Positions 1 to 8,383 are shown, counted from the stretch's first letter. The stretch: DNA of 59,901 nucleotides from Streptomyces sp. SolWspMP-5a-2 (GCF_900091845.1 NZ_FMCI01000082.1:1-59901), one strand, 5' to 3'. Notes: generated from the letters alone by a model not told the origin. Translations and numbers: made by a program.

Positions 1-909
1 GCGGACGGGTCGCCGCGTCCGGGGGCGGCGCGCGGGCCGCGCCCCGGCCGGACCGCGCTGTTCCTGCTGGCGCCGGGCGCGCTCGCGCTGCTGTTCACGT
101 ACGCCATGCCGCTGGTGTGGGTGGTGCGCATGGCGCTCAACGAGCCGCTCGACGGCGGCGCCATCCGGCAGACGCTCACCTTCGGCACGTTCGCGTCGGT
201 GCTCGGCGACGGGCACTACTGGAAGGTCATCGGGCAGACCCTGCAACTCGGCGTGCTGGTCACGGTGTTCACGCTGGTCCTGGCGTATCCGCTGGCGCTG
301 TTCCTGGCCCGCACCACCAGCCGGTGGCGGAGTCTGCTGATGGCGCTGGCCGTGGCGCCGCTGCTGATCTCGGCGGTCGCCAGGACCTTCGGCTGGATGG
401 CGATCCTCGGCAACCAGGGGCTGGTCAACAAGACGCTCCAGGCGCTGGCCCTGACGGACGGACCGCTGCCGCTGGCGAACAACATGACCGGGGTCGTGAT
501 CGCCTCGGTGGAGATCTACATGCCGTTCGCGATCCTCGCCATGATCAGCGGCTTCGGGCGCCTGGAGCCGGAGTTGGAGCGGGCCGCGGCCTCGCTCGGC
601 GCCAACCGGCTCGCGGTGCTGCGCCGGGTGGTGCTGCCGCTGACCCTGCCCGGCGTGCTGACCGCCGCGCTGCTGGTGTTCGTGCTGAGCCTCAGCGGTT
701 ACGTCACCCCGCGGCTGATCGGCGGCGGCCGGGTGTTCGTGCTGGCCACCGAGATCTACGACGAGGCGATCACCTCGCTCGACTGGCCGGTGGCGGCGGT
801 GCTGTCGGTGCTGCTGCTGGTCCTGTTCGGCGTCGTCATCGTGCTGTACCAGCGCGCGCAGCGCGCCCTGGAGCGCCGGTTCACCGGTGAGAAGGGAGGC
901 TCCCGATGA
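1..909 (+). CDS. ABC transporter permease, PotB-like (5' end outside window)
   Basis: The reading frame is open from the first base, so the start lies upstream. The visible part has about six hydrophobic segments and the binding-protein-dependent permease EAA loop (ELERAAASLGANRLAVLRRV), which docks onto the ATPase. Layout and loop resemble the first inner-membrane subunit of spermidine/putrescine-type importers (PotB/PotH). The stop overlaps the next permease by 4 bases (ATGA), so the two subunits are co-translated. The ATPase and binding protein are presumably upstream. The substrate cannot be read from the sequence; small cationic or amino-acid-derived compounds are typical of the family. 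Confidence 0.9.
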   Translation, partial: ADGSPRPGAARGPRPGRTALFLLAPGALALLFTYAMPLVWVVRMALNEPLDGGAIRQTLTFGTFASVLGDGHYWKVIGQTLQLGVLVTVFTLVLAYPLALFLARTTSRWRSLLMALAVAPLLISAVARTFGWMAILGNQGLVNKTLQALALTDGPLPLANNMTGVVIASVEIYMPFAILAMISGFGRLEPELERAAASLGANRLAVLRRVVLPLTLPGVLTAALLVFVLSLSGYVTPRLIGGGRVFVLATEIYDEAITSLDWPVAAVLSVLLLVLFGVVIVLYQRAQRALERRFTGEKGGSR

Positions 910-1703
910 GGACCCGTCCGGCCGGGCGGATCGCGCGGGCCGCGCTGCTGACCGTCCTGTACCTGTTCCTGCTCGCCCCGATCCTCGTGGTGTTCGTGGA
1001 GTCCTTCGACGACTCCCCGTTCCTGCGCTTCCCGCCCGAGGGGTTCACCCTCGACGCCTACCGGCAGGTCTTCGCCAACGCCGACTTCCGCGCGGGCGTC
1101 CAGGTCAGCGCGGTGACCGCCGCCGTCACCACGCTGCTGGCGCTGCTCACCGGGGTGCCCGCCGCGCTGGCGCTGACCCGGACGCGGTTCCGGGGCCGCG
1201 CCGCGGTCGAGTCGGCGTTCCTGTCGCCGCTGCTGGTGCCGCACATCGTGCTGGGGCTCGCTTTGCTGGTGCTGTTCGCGCCGATCCCGCTGACCGACAC
1301 CTACTGGGGGCTGATCCTGGCCCACCTCGGGGTGACCGTGCCGTACGTGGTGCGGACGGTGTCGGCGGCGCTCGCCGGGGCCGATCCGCGCGCCGAGGAG
1401 GCGGCCCGCACCCTGGGCGCCGGGCGGCTCACCGTGCTGCGGCGGGTGACCCTGCCCGCGGCGCTGCCCGGCCTGGTCTCCGGCGCCGTCATCGCCTTCC
1501 TGCTCTCCTTCGACGAGACGGTCATCTCCCTGTTCGTCTCCGGGCAGGACACCAGGCCGCTGCCGGTGGCGGTGCTCCAGTACGTGGAGTACCGCAGCGA
1601 TCCCTCGATCGCCGCGCTCTCGGTCTGCCTGGTCCTGCTGTCGGTGCTCGCCGTCCTGGTGGTCGAGCGCAGTCTCGGGCTGCGGCGCAGCCTCCGCGCC
1701 TGA
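906..1703 (+). CDS. ABC transporter permease, PotC-like
   Basis: 265 residues with an N-terminal membrane anchor and five further hydrophobic segments. The EAA loop (EEAARTLGAGRLTVLRRVTL) sits in the last third. It matches the second permease subunit of polyamine-type importers (PotC/PotI). The ATG overlaps the stop of the upstream permease, with GGGAGG just before it. A peptidase-family gene follows 45 bases after the stop in the same direction, suggesting the imported compound is hydrolysed or processed by the next two gene products. That link is inference from gene order. Confidence 0.9.
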   Translation: MRTRPAGRIARAALLTVLYLFLLAPILVVFVESFDDSPFLRFPPEGFTLDAYRQVFANADFRAGVQVSAVTAAVTTLLALLTGVPAALALTRTRFRGRAAVESAFLSPLLVPHIVLGLALLVLFAPIPLTDTYWGLILAHLGVTVPYVVRTVSAALAGADPRAEEAARTLGAGRLTVLRRVTLPAALPGLVSGAVIAFLLSFDETVISLFVSGQDTRPLPVAVLQYVEYRSDPSIAALSVCLVLLSVLAVLVVERSLGLRRSLRA

Positions 1704-1747
1704 CCCGCACCCGTCCCGTTCTCCGTTCCCCCCTTCTGGAGGTCCCT

Positions 1748-2788
1748 GTGTCCACCGCGCCCGCCCCGTCCTTCGACCCCGCGGCGCTGCACCGCGAGAG
1801 CATCGTCTTCAACGCGCTCGACTGCACGCCGCTGTCCTGGGCGGACGAGACGTACCTCGGGAAGCTGGCCGCCTCCGGGGTGACCGCGTTCAACCACGCG
1901 ACGATCGTGTCGCAGGGCTACGACGCGGCCGTCGCGTCGATCGTCGGCTGGCAGCGCAGGATCGCGGAGACGGACGGCCGGATCTTCCAGGGGCGCGGTC
2001 TGGCCGACGTGCGGCGGGCCAAGGAGGACGGATCGGTCGCCTGGTTCGTGGGCTTCGAGGACAGCAAGCCGATCGGGGACGAGCTGTGGCGGCTGGAGGC
2101 GCTGCACCAACTGGGCCTGCGCTTCCTCGGGTTGACCTACCAGAACCGCAACTTCGCGGGGGACGGCAGCGGGGAGACCGCCAACGGCGGCCTCAGCCGG
2201 TTCGGGCGGTCCCTGGTGCGCGAGTGCAACCGGCTCGGGATCGCCCTCGACCTGTCCCACACGGGCGAGCGCTCCACCCTGGAGACCATCGAGCTGTCGC
2301 AGAAGCCGGTGCTGGTCACGCACGCGGGGCTGACCCGGTTCGTGGACAGCCCCCGCAACAAGAGCGACCAGGTCGTGCGCGAACTCGCGGCGCGCGGCGG
2401 GGCGTTCGGGCTGGCCGCGAAGTCCGGGTTCCTCAGCCCCGACGGCCTCAAGGGTCCGACCGGGCCCGAGGTGTTCGCGGACAACATCGACCACCTGGTG
2501 CAGCTCGTCGGCATCGACCACGTGATCGTGGGCACCGACGTCGGCGACGAGCGCAAGTACTCCAAGGAGGGCATGGCGCGGGTGCGGCGGCTCTACCCGG
2601 AGATCCCGATCGTCGACGACAGCCTGAACCTGGACCTGATCCACCCGGTCGGCATGGGCACCCCGGCCGATCTCCCGGTCATCACCGAGGCGTTGGCCCG
2701 GCGCGGGTACGCGGCCGACGACCTGCGCAAGGTCCTCGGCGGCAACCTGATGCGCGTGCTGGGCGACATCTGGGACGAGGAGGCGTGA
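1748..2788 (+). CDS. membrane dipeptidase family (M19) metallohydrolase
   Basis: 346 residues from GTG 1748, chosen because GGAGG lies 5 bases upstream; longer in-frame extensions overlap the permease. Family landmarks seen: GFEDSKP (bridging glutamate region), DLSHTGE and VTHAGLTRF (two histidine ligands), and GTDVGDE near the C-terminus. The N-terminal metal motif of renal-dipeptidase-type enzymes, H-x-D, reads ALDCTPLSW here, so the first histidine appears absent. The protein may use a modified metal site or belong to a divergent subgroup. It is co-transcribed with the permeases and overlaps the next gene by 4 bases. Likely role: intracellular hydrolysis of an imported dipeptide-like or amide substrate (inferred). 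Confidence 0.85.
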   Translation: MSTAPAPSFDPAALHRESIVFNALDCTPLSWADETYLGKLAASGVTAFNHATIVSQGYDAAVASIVGWQRRIAETDGRIFQGRGLADVRRAKEDGSVAWFVGFEDSKPIGDELWRLEALHQLGLRFLGLTYQNRNFAGDGSGETANGGLSRFGRSLVRECNRLGIALDLSHTGERSTLETIELSQKPVLVTHAGLTRFVDSPRNKSDQVVRELAARGGAFGLAAKSGFLSPDGLKGPTGPEVFADNIDHLVQLVGIDHVIVGTDVGDERKYSKEGMARVRRLYPEIPIVDDSLNLDLIHPVGMGTPADLPVITEALARRGYAADDLRKVLGGNLMRVLGDIWDEEA

Positions 2789-4701
2789 CCCCGGCGTCCG
2801 CCGGTGCGCGGCGGCCGGTGGTCGCCGTGGTGGGCGCGGGCCCGCGCGGCACGGCCGTCGTCCAGCGGCTCGCCGCCCGGCTGGGCGGGGACGGGCCCGG
2901 GGCGGACATCGAGGTGATCGAGCCGTTCGTACCCGGCGCGGGCCGCGTCTGGGCGCCGGGGCAGCCCGAGTCGCTGCTCATGAACACCCTCGCCGGGCAC
3001 GCCACCGCGTTCCCCGACGACTCGGTGCGGACGCCGGGTCCGCCCACCCCGGGGCCCACCCTGCTGGAGTGGTCCGGGCACCACTCCCCCGGTCTCGCCC
3101 CGCACGCCTATCCGCCGCGGGCGCTGATGGGCCGCTATCTGGCGTGGGCGTTCGAGCGGATCGCGGCCGGTGCCCCGCCCGGGGTGCGGGTCGTCCACCG
3201 GCGGGACCGCGCGGTGGAGCTGGCCGCCGCCCCCGGTGACCGGCTGCGCCTCGTGCTGGCCGGGGGCGGCGAGGTGGTGGCGGACGCGGTGGTGCTGGCG
3301 ACCGGCCACACCGAGGTGCTGCCGGGCGACGGGGAGAGCGCGCTGCGGTCCGACGCGGCGCGGCTCGGGCTGGTCCACGTGCCGCCTGGGCAGGCCCACG
3401 AGAGCGATCTGAGCCGGGTGGCGGCCGGGGAACCGGTGCTGGTGCGGGGGCTGGCGCTGAACTTCTTCGACCAGCTCACCCTGCTGACCTCGGGGCGCGG
3501 CGGACGTTTCACGACGTCGCCTGGCGGCCGTGCGCGTTATCTGCCGTCGGGCCGCGAGCCCCGTGTGTACGCCGGTTCCGGGCGCGGTCTGCCCTATCTG
3601 GCGCGCGGGCACGCCCCGGGCACGATGCCCGCGGGGCACCGCCGGGTGGTCCTGGACGACGCGGCGGTGGAGGGCCTGCTCGCCCGGGGCCCGGGGGCGG
3701 TCTCCTTCACCGGCGACGTGTGGCCGCTGATCGCCAAGGAGGCGGGGCTCGCCTGGTACGGGGTGCTGCTGCGCCGCTCGCCCGGGGAGTGCGCGTTCGC
3801 GGCGCGGGAGTTCCTGGCGCGGTACGCGGTGGCCCCGTACGGTTCGGTCGCCGAAACGGGCCTGCTGGAGCGGGCGTTCGCGGATCCCGCCGCGCGGTTC
3901 GACCTGCGCGACCTCGACCGGCCGCTCCGGGGACGGCGGTTCGCGTCGCGGGCGGAGTTCGACGGCTGGACGCGGGCGCGGCTCGACGACGACCTGGCGC
4001 AGGCGCTGGATCCGGGGTCGAGTCCGCTCAAGGCCGCGGCGGCCGCCGTCGCCTCGGTGAAGGGCGCGGTGCGGCGGCTGGTGGCGGGCGGCGCGCTGGG
4101 CGGGGAGACCCGGGCTGAGCTGTCGTGGCTGCGGGCGTTCGGCGCGCATCTGTCGAGCGGCCCGCCGCCGTCGAGGATCGCCGAGCTGCTGGCGCTGAGC
4201 GAGGCGGGGGTGGTGTCGTTCCTCGGGGCGCGTCCCGAGGTCCACGTGGACGCGGCGCGCGGGGTGTTCACCGCCGTCTCCGCGACGGTGCCGGACGAGC
4301 CGGTCGAGGCGCGGGCGCTCGTGGACGCGTGGCTGCCGGGCGCCGACGCCGCGAGGACGGCCGATCCGCTGCTGCGGTCGCTGCTGGACTCCGGATTGGG
4401 GCGGGTCCATCGCGGGGACGGCGGGCGGGGTGGTCCGAGCGGCGCGCTGGACGTGGACCCGGCCGGGCTGCGGGTGCGGGACGCCCGCGGGGTGGCGTCG
4501 GACCGGCTCTTCGCGTGCGGTGTCCCGCTGGAGGGCGTGGAGTGGAACACGGCGATCGGGGCCCGCGCGCGCTCGAACGCCGCGCTGTTCCGGCAGGCCG
4601 ACGTCGTCGCGGCGGGCGTCGTGGCCCGCTGCGCGCGGTCGACCGCCGTTCTGGCGGCGGGAGTTGACGACGCGGGGACGCGCGGAACCGTCCGGGGCTG
4701 A
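2785..4701 (+). CDS. FAD/NAD(P)-binding protein (PF13454-type)
   Basis: 638 residues from GTG 2785, overlapping the M19 stop by 4 bases (GTGA). The N-terminus carries a Rossmann dinucleotide motif, VVGAGPRGTAVVQRL, at about residues 12-26, then NTLAGHATAFPDD, and a second nucleotide-binding stretch around VVLATGHTEVLPG. The C-terminal part has RLFACGVPLEGVEWNT, as at the end of flavoprotein oxidoreductases. This pattern fits the actinobacterial FAD-NAD(P)-binding family (NAD_binding_9), whose substrates are mostly unknown and which includes some N-hydroxylase-like proteins. It probably completes a four-gene uptake and modification operon. Confidence 0.85.
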   Translation: MTPASAGARRPVVAVVGAGPRGTAVVQRLAARLGGDGPGADIEVIEPFVPGAGRVWAPGQPESLLMNTLAGHATAFPDDSVRTPGPPTPGPTLLEWSGHHSPGLAPHAYPPRALMGRYLAWAFERIAAGAPPGVRVVHRRDRAVELAAAPGDRLRLVLAGGGEVVADAVVLATGHTEVLPGDGESALRSDAARLGLVHVPPGQAHESDLSRVAAGEPVLVRGLALNFFDQLTLLTSGRGGRFTTSPGGRARYLPSGREPRVYAGSGRGLPYLARGHAPGTMPAGHRRVVLDDAAVEGLLARGPGAVSFTGDVWPLIAKEAGLAWYGVLLRRSPGECAFAAREFLARYAVAPYGSVAETGLLERAFADPAARFDLRDLDRPLRGRRFASRAEFDGWTRARLDDDLAQALDPGSSPLKAAAAAVASVKGAVRRLVAGGALGGETRAELSWLRAFGAHLSSGPPPSRIAELLALSEAGVVSFLGARPEVHVDAARGVFTAVSATVPDEPVEARALVDAWLPGADAARTADPLLRSLLDSGLGRVHRGDGGRGGPSGALDVDPAGLRVRDARGVASDRLFACGVPLEGVEWNTAIGARARSNAALFRQADVVAAGVVARCARSTAVLAAGVDDAGTRGTVRG

Positions 4702-4711
4702 CCGCGCGTCC
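4676..4711 (+). terminator. possible terminator overlapping the end of the FAD protein gene
   Basis: Inverted repeat with 10-bp arms (GGACGCGCGG / CCGCGCGTCC) and a 16-base loop that contains the stop codon. There is no T tract, which is usual in this genome. It is moderate in strength and may be only coding-sequence symmetry. Confidence 0.35.
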
Positions 4712-4873
4712 TGGTGGACTCCGGTGCGGTGGAAGGGCGTTCGGCTTTTTGCGGTCCGCCGCATCCGGTGGGGGCCCGTTCACGGAATGTCTTCCGGCGG
4801 GAGTCTGGCAGGAGCCCTCGGGGCCCGGGTCCGGCTCGCCGAGAACCGACTGTGACGCGCTGCTGGAGGCCCG

Positions 4874-5086
4874 GTGCCCGAGAGAAGGATCCCGTGGGTG
4901 GGAGATCAGGTCAGGGACCGTGCCGCGGGTCAGGACGGGATCGTCAACGACGTCCGGCCCGACGGGACGTACGTGCTGCGGCCGCTGCACGACAAGTTCC
5001 GCCGCTGGACGGCGCCGAACGCCGACGCCCTGGAGGTGACGGTGCCGCGCGAGGAACGGATCAGACTGCGCGGTACGGAACCCTGA
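4874..5086 (+). CDS. small basic protein, SH3-like, unknown function
   Basis: 70 residues from GTG 4874 with GGAGG five bases upstream. The sequence (GDQVRDRAAGQDGIVNDVRPDGTYVLRPLH) looks like a single SH3/KOW-like beta-barrel fold. Such short proteins are common in Streptomyces without assigned function. The gene is monocistronic. Its TGA (5084-5086) directly abuts the TGA of the convergent Fur gene (5087-5089) inside the palindrome CCCTGATCAGGG. Confidence 0.7.
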   Translation: MPERRIPWVGDQVRDRAAGQDGIVNDVRPDGTYVLRPLHDKFRRWTAPNADALEVTVPREERIRLRGTEP

Positions 5087-5518
5087 TCAGGGGGTGTCCG
5101 GGCGGCACCGCGCGCACAGGCCCCACCAGGTGATCTCGGCCTCGTCGATGAAGAAGCCCTGGTCGGACACCGGGTCGAGGCAGGGCGCGGCGCCGACCGC
5201 GCAGTCGACGTCCGTGATCGCGCCGCAGGAGCGGCACGCGAGGTGATGGTGGTTGTCCCCGACGCGCAGCTCGTAGCGGGCCGGGGACCCGGCCGGTTCG
5301 ATCGCGCGGATCAGCTGGGCGCCGGTCAGGTCGTCGAGGACGTTGTAGAGCCCCTGCCGGGACATGCCGGACGACGCACCGGCCGGGGCGGCGCCGATCC
5401 GCGCCTCGATCTCGGAGGCGGTCGAGTGCGGGAACCCCTGGAGCGCGGCCAGGACGGCGCGGCGCTGGGAGGTGCTGCGCAGGCCCTTGCGCCTGAGCGA
5501 CTGGGCGAACTCCTCCAT
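5087..5518 (-). CDS. Fur family metal/peroxide-responsive repressor
   Basis: 143 residues from ATG 5518, chosen because GAAGGAGG stands 8 bases upstream; an in-frame start at 5560 would add 14 unlike residues. The N-terminal winged helix contains LRSTSQRRAVLAALQ and SRQGLYNVLDDL. The C-terminal dimer domain has the histidine-rich DNHHHLACRSCG and a second CxxC (LCARCRP), the four-cysteine structural zinc site of FurA/CatR/PerR types. It lies 66 bases downstream of the DUF2180 gene on the same strand and is probably co-transcribed and autoregulated through the 5969-5995 palindrome. Whether it senses iron, peroxide or another metal cannot be told. Confidence 0.9.
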   Translation of the reverse strand: MEEFAQSLRRKGLRSTSQRRAVLAALQGFPHSTASEIEARIGAAPAGASSGMSRQGLYNVLDDLTGAQLIRAIEPAGSPARYELRVGDNHHHLACRSCGAITDVDCAVGAAPCLDPVSDQGFFIDEAEITWWGLCARCRPDTP

Positions 5519-5584
5519 GGCTCCGCCTCCTTCCCTCGTCTCGGTGATCATCTTTTTCAACGTAACACCGATGGACCCGGTGGG

Positions 5585-5794
5585 TCAGTGCGCGGTCCCG
5601 GCGGCACGGCAGGTGCGGCAGACCACCGTGCGCGCCGGCGCGCGCCGGTGGGAGGTGCCGAGTCCGTTGAGACGGGCGACCGGCACGGCCACCACGTCGG
5701 AGTGGTCCTGGCAGGTGAACAGTCCGCAGCCGCTGCAGACACCGATGGCGACGGTGCCCTCGCGGACCTCCTGGGTGCAGTCGTAGCACTTCAT
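5585..5794 (-). CDS. DUF2180 family small zinc-ribbon protein
   Basis: 69 residues starting MKCYDCTQ at ATG 5794, with GGAG six bases upstream; the longer frame to 5908 has poor coding character and no ribosome site. Four CxxC or similar cysteine pairs (CYDC, CSGC, a lone C, CRTC) plus histidines suggest one or two zinc fingers. It matches the short DUF2180 proteins often found beside Fur-type regulators in Streptomyces. Function is unknown; its position upstream of the Fur gene under a probable Fur operator implies a role in metal or peroxide stress. Confidence 0.8.
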   Translation of the reverse strand: MKCYDCTQEVREGTVAIGVCSGCGLFTCQDHSDVVAVPVARLNGLGTSHRRAPARTVVCRTCRAAGTAH

Positions 5795-5958
5795 GAGAAC
5801 TCCAGATTCCCGGGGCGGGCCCGGCGGATAGAGGTGAGGGGTCACGCCGGGACCCGTCTTCGGATCGCACGGCGGAGGGGTCGGACACGGAAGGGCGGCA
5901 TCGCCCACCGGTCACGGCGGGGCCGCGGAGCCCGGTCTGGTCCGTTCCGACACGGTAG

Positions 5959-5995
5959 AAGCTACCCCCTACATTTGACAGAGTCAATTCTGTAG
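5959..5995 (-). promoter_or_regulatory. promoter with overlapping Fur-like operator for DUF2180-fur
   Basis: On the minus strand a -35 TTGACT (5987-5982) is separated by exactly 17 bases from a -10 TAGCTT (5964-5959). The -35 lies inside an inverted repeat: inner arms TTGAC/GTCAA (5975-5979, 5983-5987) and outer arms CTACA/TGTAG (5969-5973, 5991-5995). A repressor bound there would block the promoter. The AT-rich patch stands out from its surroundings. Assignment to the adjacent Fur protein is inference. Confidence 0.6.
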
Positions 5996-6160
5996 GCGCC
6001 GGGACCGCCTCCGCCGCCACGGCCGGGAGCCTCGCGGCCGCGGACCTCGCGGCCGACAGCGGACCGAGCCGTCCGCCCGTAACGGGAGCGAAGCGGAAGC
6101 CTCCCTGCGGGCGCCCGCGCGGACGCAGGACGGCACGCGGCCCGACGCCGCGATGATGTC

Positions 6161-6210
6161 CGCCGACGGGCCCGCGCGGTGATCGAGAGAACCGCGCGGG
6201 CCCGTCGGCG
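6161..6210. terminator. perfect 20-bp hairpin, bidirectional terminator-like
   Basis: Arms 6161-6180 and 6191-6210 are perfectly complementary over 20 bp with a 10-base loop (GATCGAGAGA). It resembles the long GC-only terminators of this genome. It sits in a nearly gene-free stretch and abuts the stop of a small minus-strand frame ending at 6211. Confidence 0.6.
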
Positions 6211-6432
6211 TCACCGGCGCATCCGCCCCACCTCGGGCTCCGCTTCCGTCAGTGCGGCCGGAATATGCCGCTGTCCCGTGGCCCGGCGCGGCTGGATCTC
6301 AACGGCGATCCGTTGATCACGTCCGGGTTTCGCCGGATACGCGGTGAGCGCGCGGGTCGGCGGAGCGATGGCGATCACAATCCCCGCCAGGGCGGTTCGC
6401 GTCCTCGGCACCGCAACTCGACGTCGACGCAA
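6211..6432 (-). CDS. possible small protein or gene remnant, unknown
   Basis: 73 residues if started at 6432. Codon third positions are moderately G/C-rich and the stop touches a strong 20-bp hairpin, both hinting that it is or was the 3' end of a real gene. No ribosome-binding site or family was recognised. It may be the tail of a decayed gene whose 5' part is lost. Confidence 0.25.
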   Translation of the reverse strand: MRRRRVAVPRTRTALAGIVIAIAPPTRALTAYPAKPGRDQRIAVEIQPRRATGQRHIPAALTEAEPEVGRMRR

Positions 6433-6742
6433 CGGAGTTCACGCGGCCGGACGAGAGCGCGGCTCCGCCGGACGCCGTCGGCACCGTACCCCCGATGACC
6501 TCGGGTTCCCTCGCCCCGACCGCTGCGCCGACGTCACCGAGCGTGCGCCCGTGCCCAGTTGGACGGATCGCAGCCAGTTCCCGACTGCTCGCCCAGCCGC
6601 TCCCGCAAACTCACTCGATGAGGTGGTTTCCAGAGACACGGCACCACGAATCCGGATCTCCTGGGCGAAGGAGGGTTACCGGCCATGATCATCTGGGCAG
6701 TCATATCGCGCCATAATCGCCCTGAAGGGAGCCTGACCCACC
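6433..6742. other. intergenic stretch upstream of P450
   Basis: No convincing gene. GC is lower than in the neighbourhood. Near its end there is a CATAAT -10-like hexamer (6712-6717) that could serve the P450 gene, and a strong ribosome-binding sequence GAAGGAGGG (6668-6676) in front of an ATG at 6685 that is out of frame with the P450. Confidence 0.4.
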
Positions 6743-8110
6743 GTGACGCTCGTAGCGCCTCCCCCCATACCCAGAGCCGCCGGGTCGGTCCCGCTGCTGG
6801 GTCACGCGATACAGCTCATGCGCGACAACCTGGCGTTCATCGCCTCGCTGCGCGAGAACTACGGGCCGGTCGTGGAGATCACCCTCCAGCCCGGCACCCG
6901 GACGGTCATCGTCCAGGACCCCGACCTCATCCGCACCATGCTCATCGACCTCGGGCCCAGCCTCGACAAGGGCCGCTTCTTCGAGAAGATGGGGCTGGTC
7001 CTCGGCGACAGCGTTGTCACCGCCGCAGGGCAGGAGCACGTCCGCAAACGGCGCAACCTCCAGCCCGCCTTCGCCCGGCCGGAGATCGCCGGGTACGTCG
7101 ACATCATGCGCGGCGAGGCGACCGCGGCGGCGGCGCGGTGGCGGCCCGGTCAGCGTCTCGACGTGCGGGAGGCGATGGTCCACCTGTCGCTCGACATGCT
7201 GGCCAAGACGGTCTTCGCGGGCAGCCTCGATGATGAAACGTTTCGCCAGGTGCGCGAGGACCTGTCGGTGGTGATGAACGGCGTCGGCGCGCGCGTGATG
7301 CTCCCGGACTGGGTCGAGCGGCTCCCCCTCCCGGCCAACATCCGCTTCAACCGGGCCAGGGACGCCGTGCGGGCCACCATCCACCGGGCCGTCGACGACC
7401 TCCAGGCCTCGGGCCACGACACCGGGGACATGCTCTCGCTGCTGCTGCGGGCCACCGACAAGGACACCGGGCAGCCGCTGACGCCGTTCCAGATCGGCTC
7501 CGAGATCCTCACCCTCGCCGTGGCGGGCACCGAGACGACGGCGTCGGTGCTGTCCTGGGTGCTCTACGAACTCGCCCGGCACCCCGACATCGAGGCGTCG
7601 GTGCTGACCGAGCTGGACGAGGTGGTCGGCGAGCGCCCGATCGCCTTCTCCGACATCACCCGGCTCCCGTACCTCAAGCGGGTCGTCGACGAGGCGCTGC
7701 GGCTCCACCACACCGGCTGGCTGGTCACCCGCCGCACCCTGACGGAGACCCGGCTCGGCGCGTGGACGCTGCCCGCGGGCACCGAACTGGCCTACTGCCA
7801 GCACGCGCTGCACCGCGACCCGGCCCTGTTCGAGAACCCGCTCGCCTTCGACCCCGACCGCTGGCTGGAGAGCGCGCAGCCGCCGCCCAGCGGGGCGTTC
7901 CTGCCGTTCGGCGACGGCAAGCACAAGTGCATCGGGGACCGGTTCGCGCTCACCGAGCTGATGACGGCCATCGCGACGATCGTCCGGCAGGTGCGCCTGG
8001 AACTGCCCGAGGGCCACACGGTCGCACCGGTGGCGCGGGCCACCGTCCGCCCCGGCACGATGGTGATGACGGTGAGGGAGCGACGGCCGCGCGCCCCGCA
8101 CACGGCGTGA
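6743..8110 (+). CDS. cytochrome P450, terpene-hydroxylase-like
   Basis: 455 residues from GTG 6743, with AGGGA 12 bases upstream (weak spacing). P450 landmarks: I-helix AGTETTAS, K-helix EALR within DEALRLHHTGWL, and heme loop FLPFGDGKHKCIGDRF with the cysteine ligand. The length and the N-terminal GSVPLLGHAIQLMRDNLAF follow the class II-like bacterial group that includes pentalenene- and epi-isozizaene-type oxygenases. No ferredoxin or terpene synthase gene is adjacent, so the substrate is open. The gene stands alone, convergent with an M48 protease gene. Confidence 0.93.
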   Translation: MTLVAPPPIPRAAGSVPLLGHAIQLMRDNLAFIASLRENYGPVVEITLQPGTRTVIVQDPDLIRTMLIDLGPSLDKGRFFEKMGLVLGDSVVTAAGQEHVRKRRNLQPAFARPEIAGYVDIMRGEATAAAARWRPGQRLDVREAMVHLSLDMLAKTVFAGSLDDETFRQVREDLSVVMNGVGARVMLPDWVERLPLPANIRFNRARDAVRATIHRAVDDLQASGHDTGDMLSLLLRATDKDTGQPLTPFQIGSEILTLAVAGTETTASVLSWVLYELARHPDIEASVLTELDEVVGERPIAFSDITRLPYLKRVVDEALRLHHTGWLVTRRTLTETRLGAWTLPAGTELAYCQHALHRDPALFENPLAFDPDRWLESAQPPPSGAFLPFGDGKHKCIGDRFALTELMTAIATIVRQVRLELPEGHTVAPVARATVRPGTMVMTVRERRPRAPHTA

Positions 8111-8201
8111 GGGGCACCGGGGCCAGTCGTGGACGTGGGCGCCCCGGGCACCCCATGCACCGCGCGCCCGCCGACGGGCGGCACCCCGCCCCGGTGCCCG
8201 C

Positions 8202-8243
8202 GCACTCCGCACTCCGCACTCCGCACTCCGCACTCCGCACTCC
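8202..8243. repeat. heptamer tandem repeat, GCACTCC x6
   Basis: Six perfect head-to-tail copies of GCACTCC between the P450 and the convergent protease gene. A second six-copy heptamer array with a different unit lies at 55382-55423. Confidence 0.95.
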
Positions 8244-8383
8244 GCCCAGAGCGTGAACAGCGTTCTGGGGCGGAGGCGTTGAGCCGAGACGGAGTGCAGG
8301 GAGACGGCGGCTACGTCGGCAGCGCGCTGCCGTCGGCGTCGGGGGACGGCGGCGAGGTCGACCGCTTGCTGTCGTCGGCGTCG

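Noticed and set aside
8202..8243. CRISPR-like array
   Set aside because: Units are 7 bp and contiguous without spacers.
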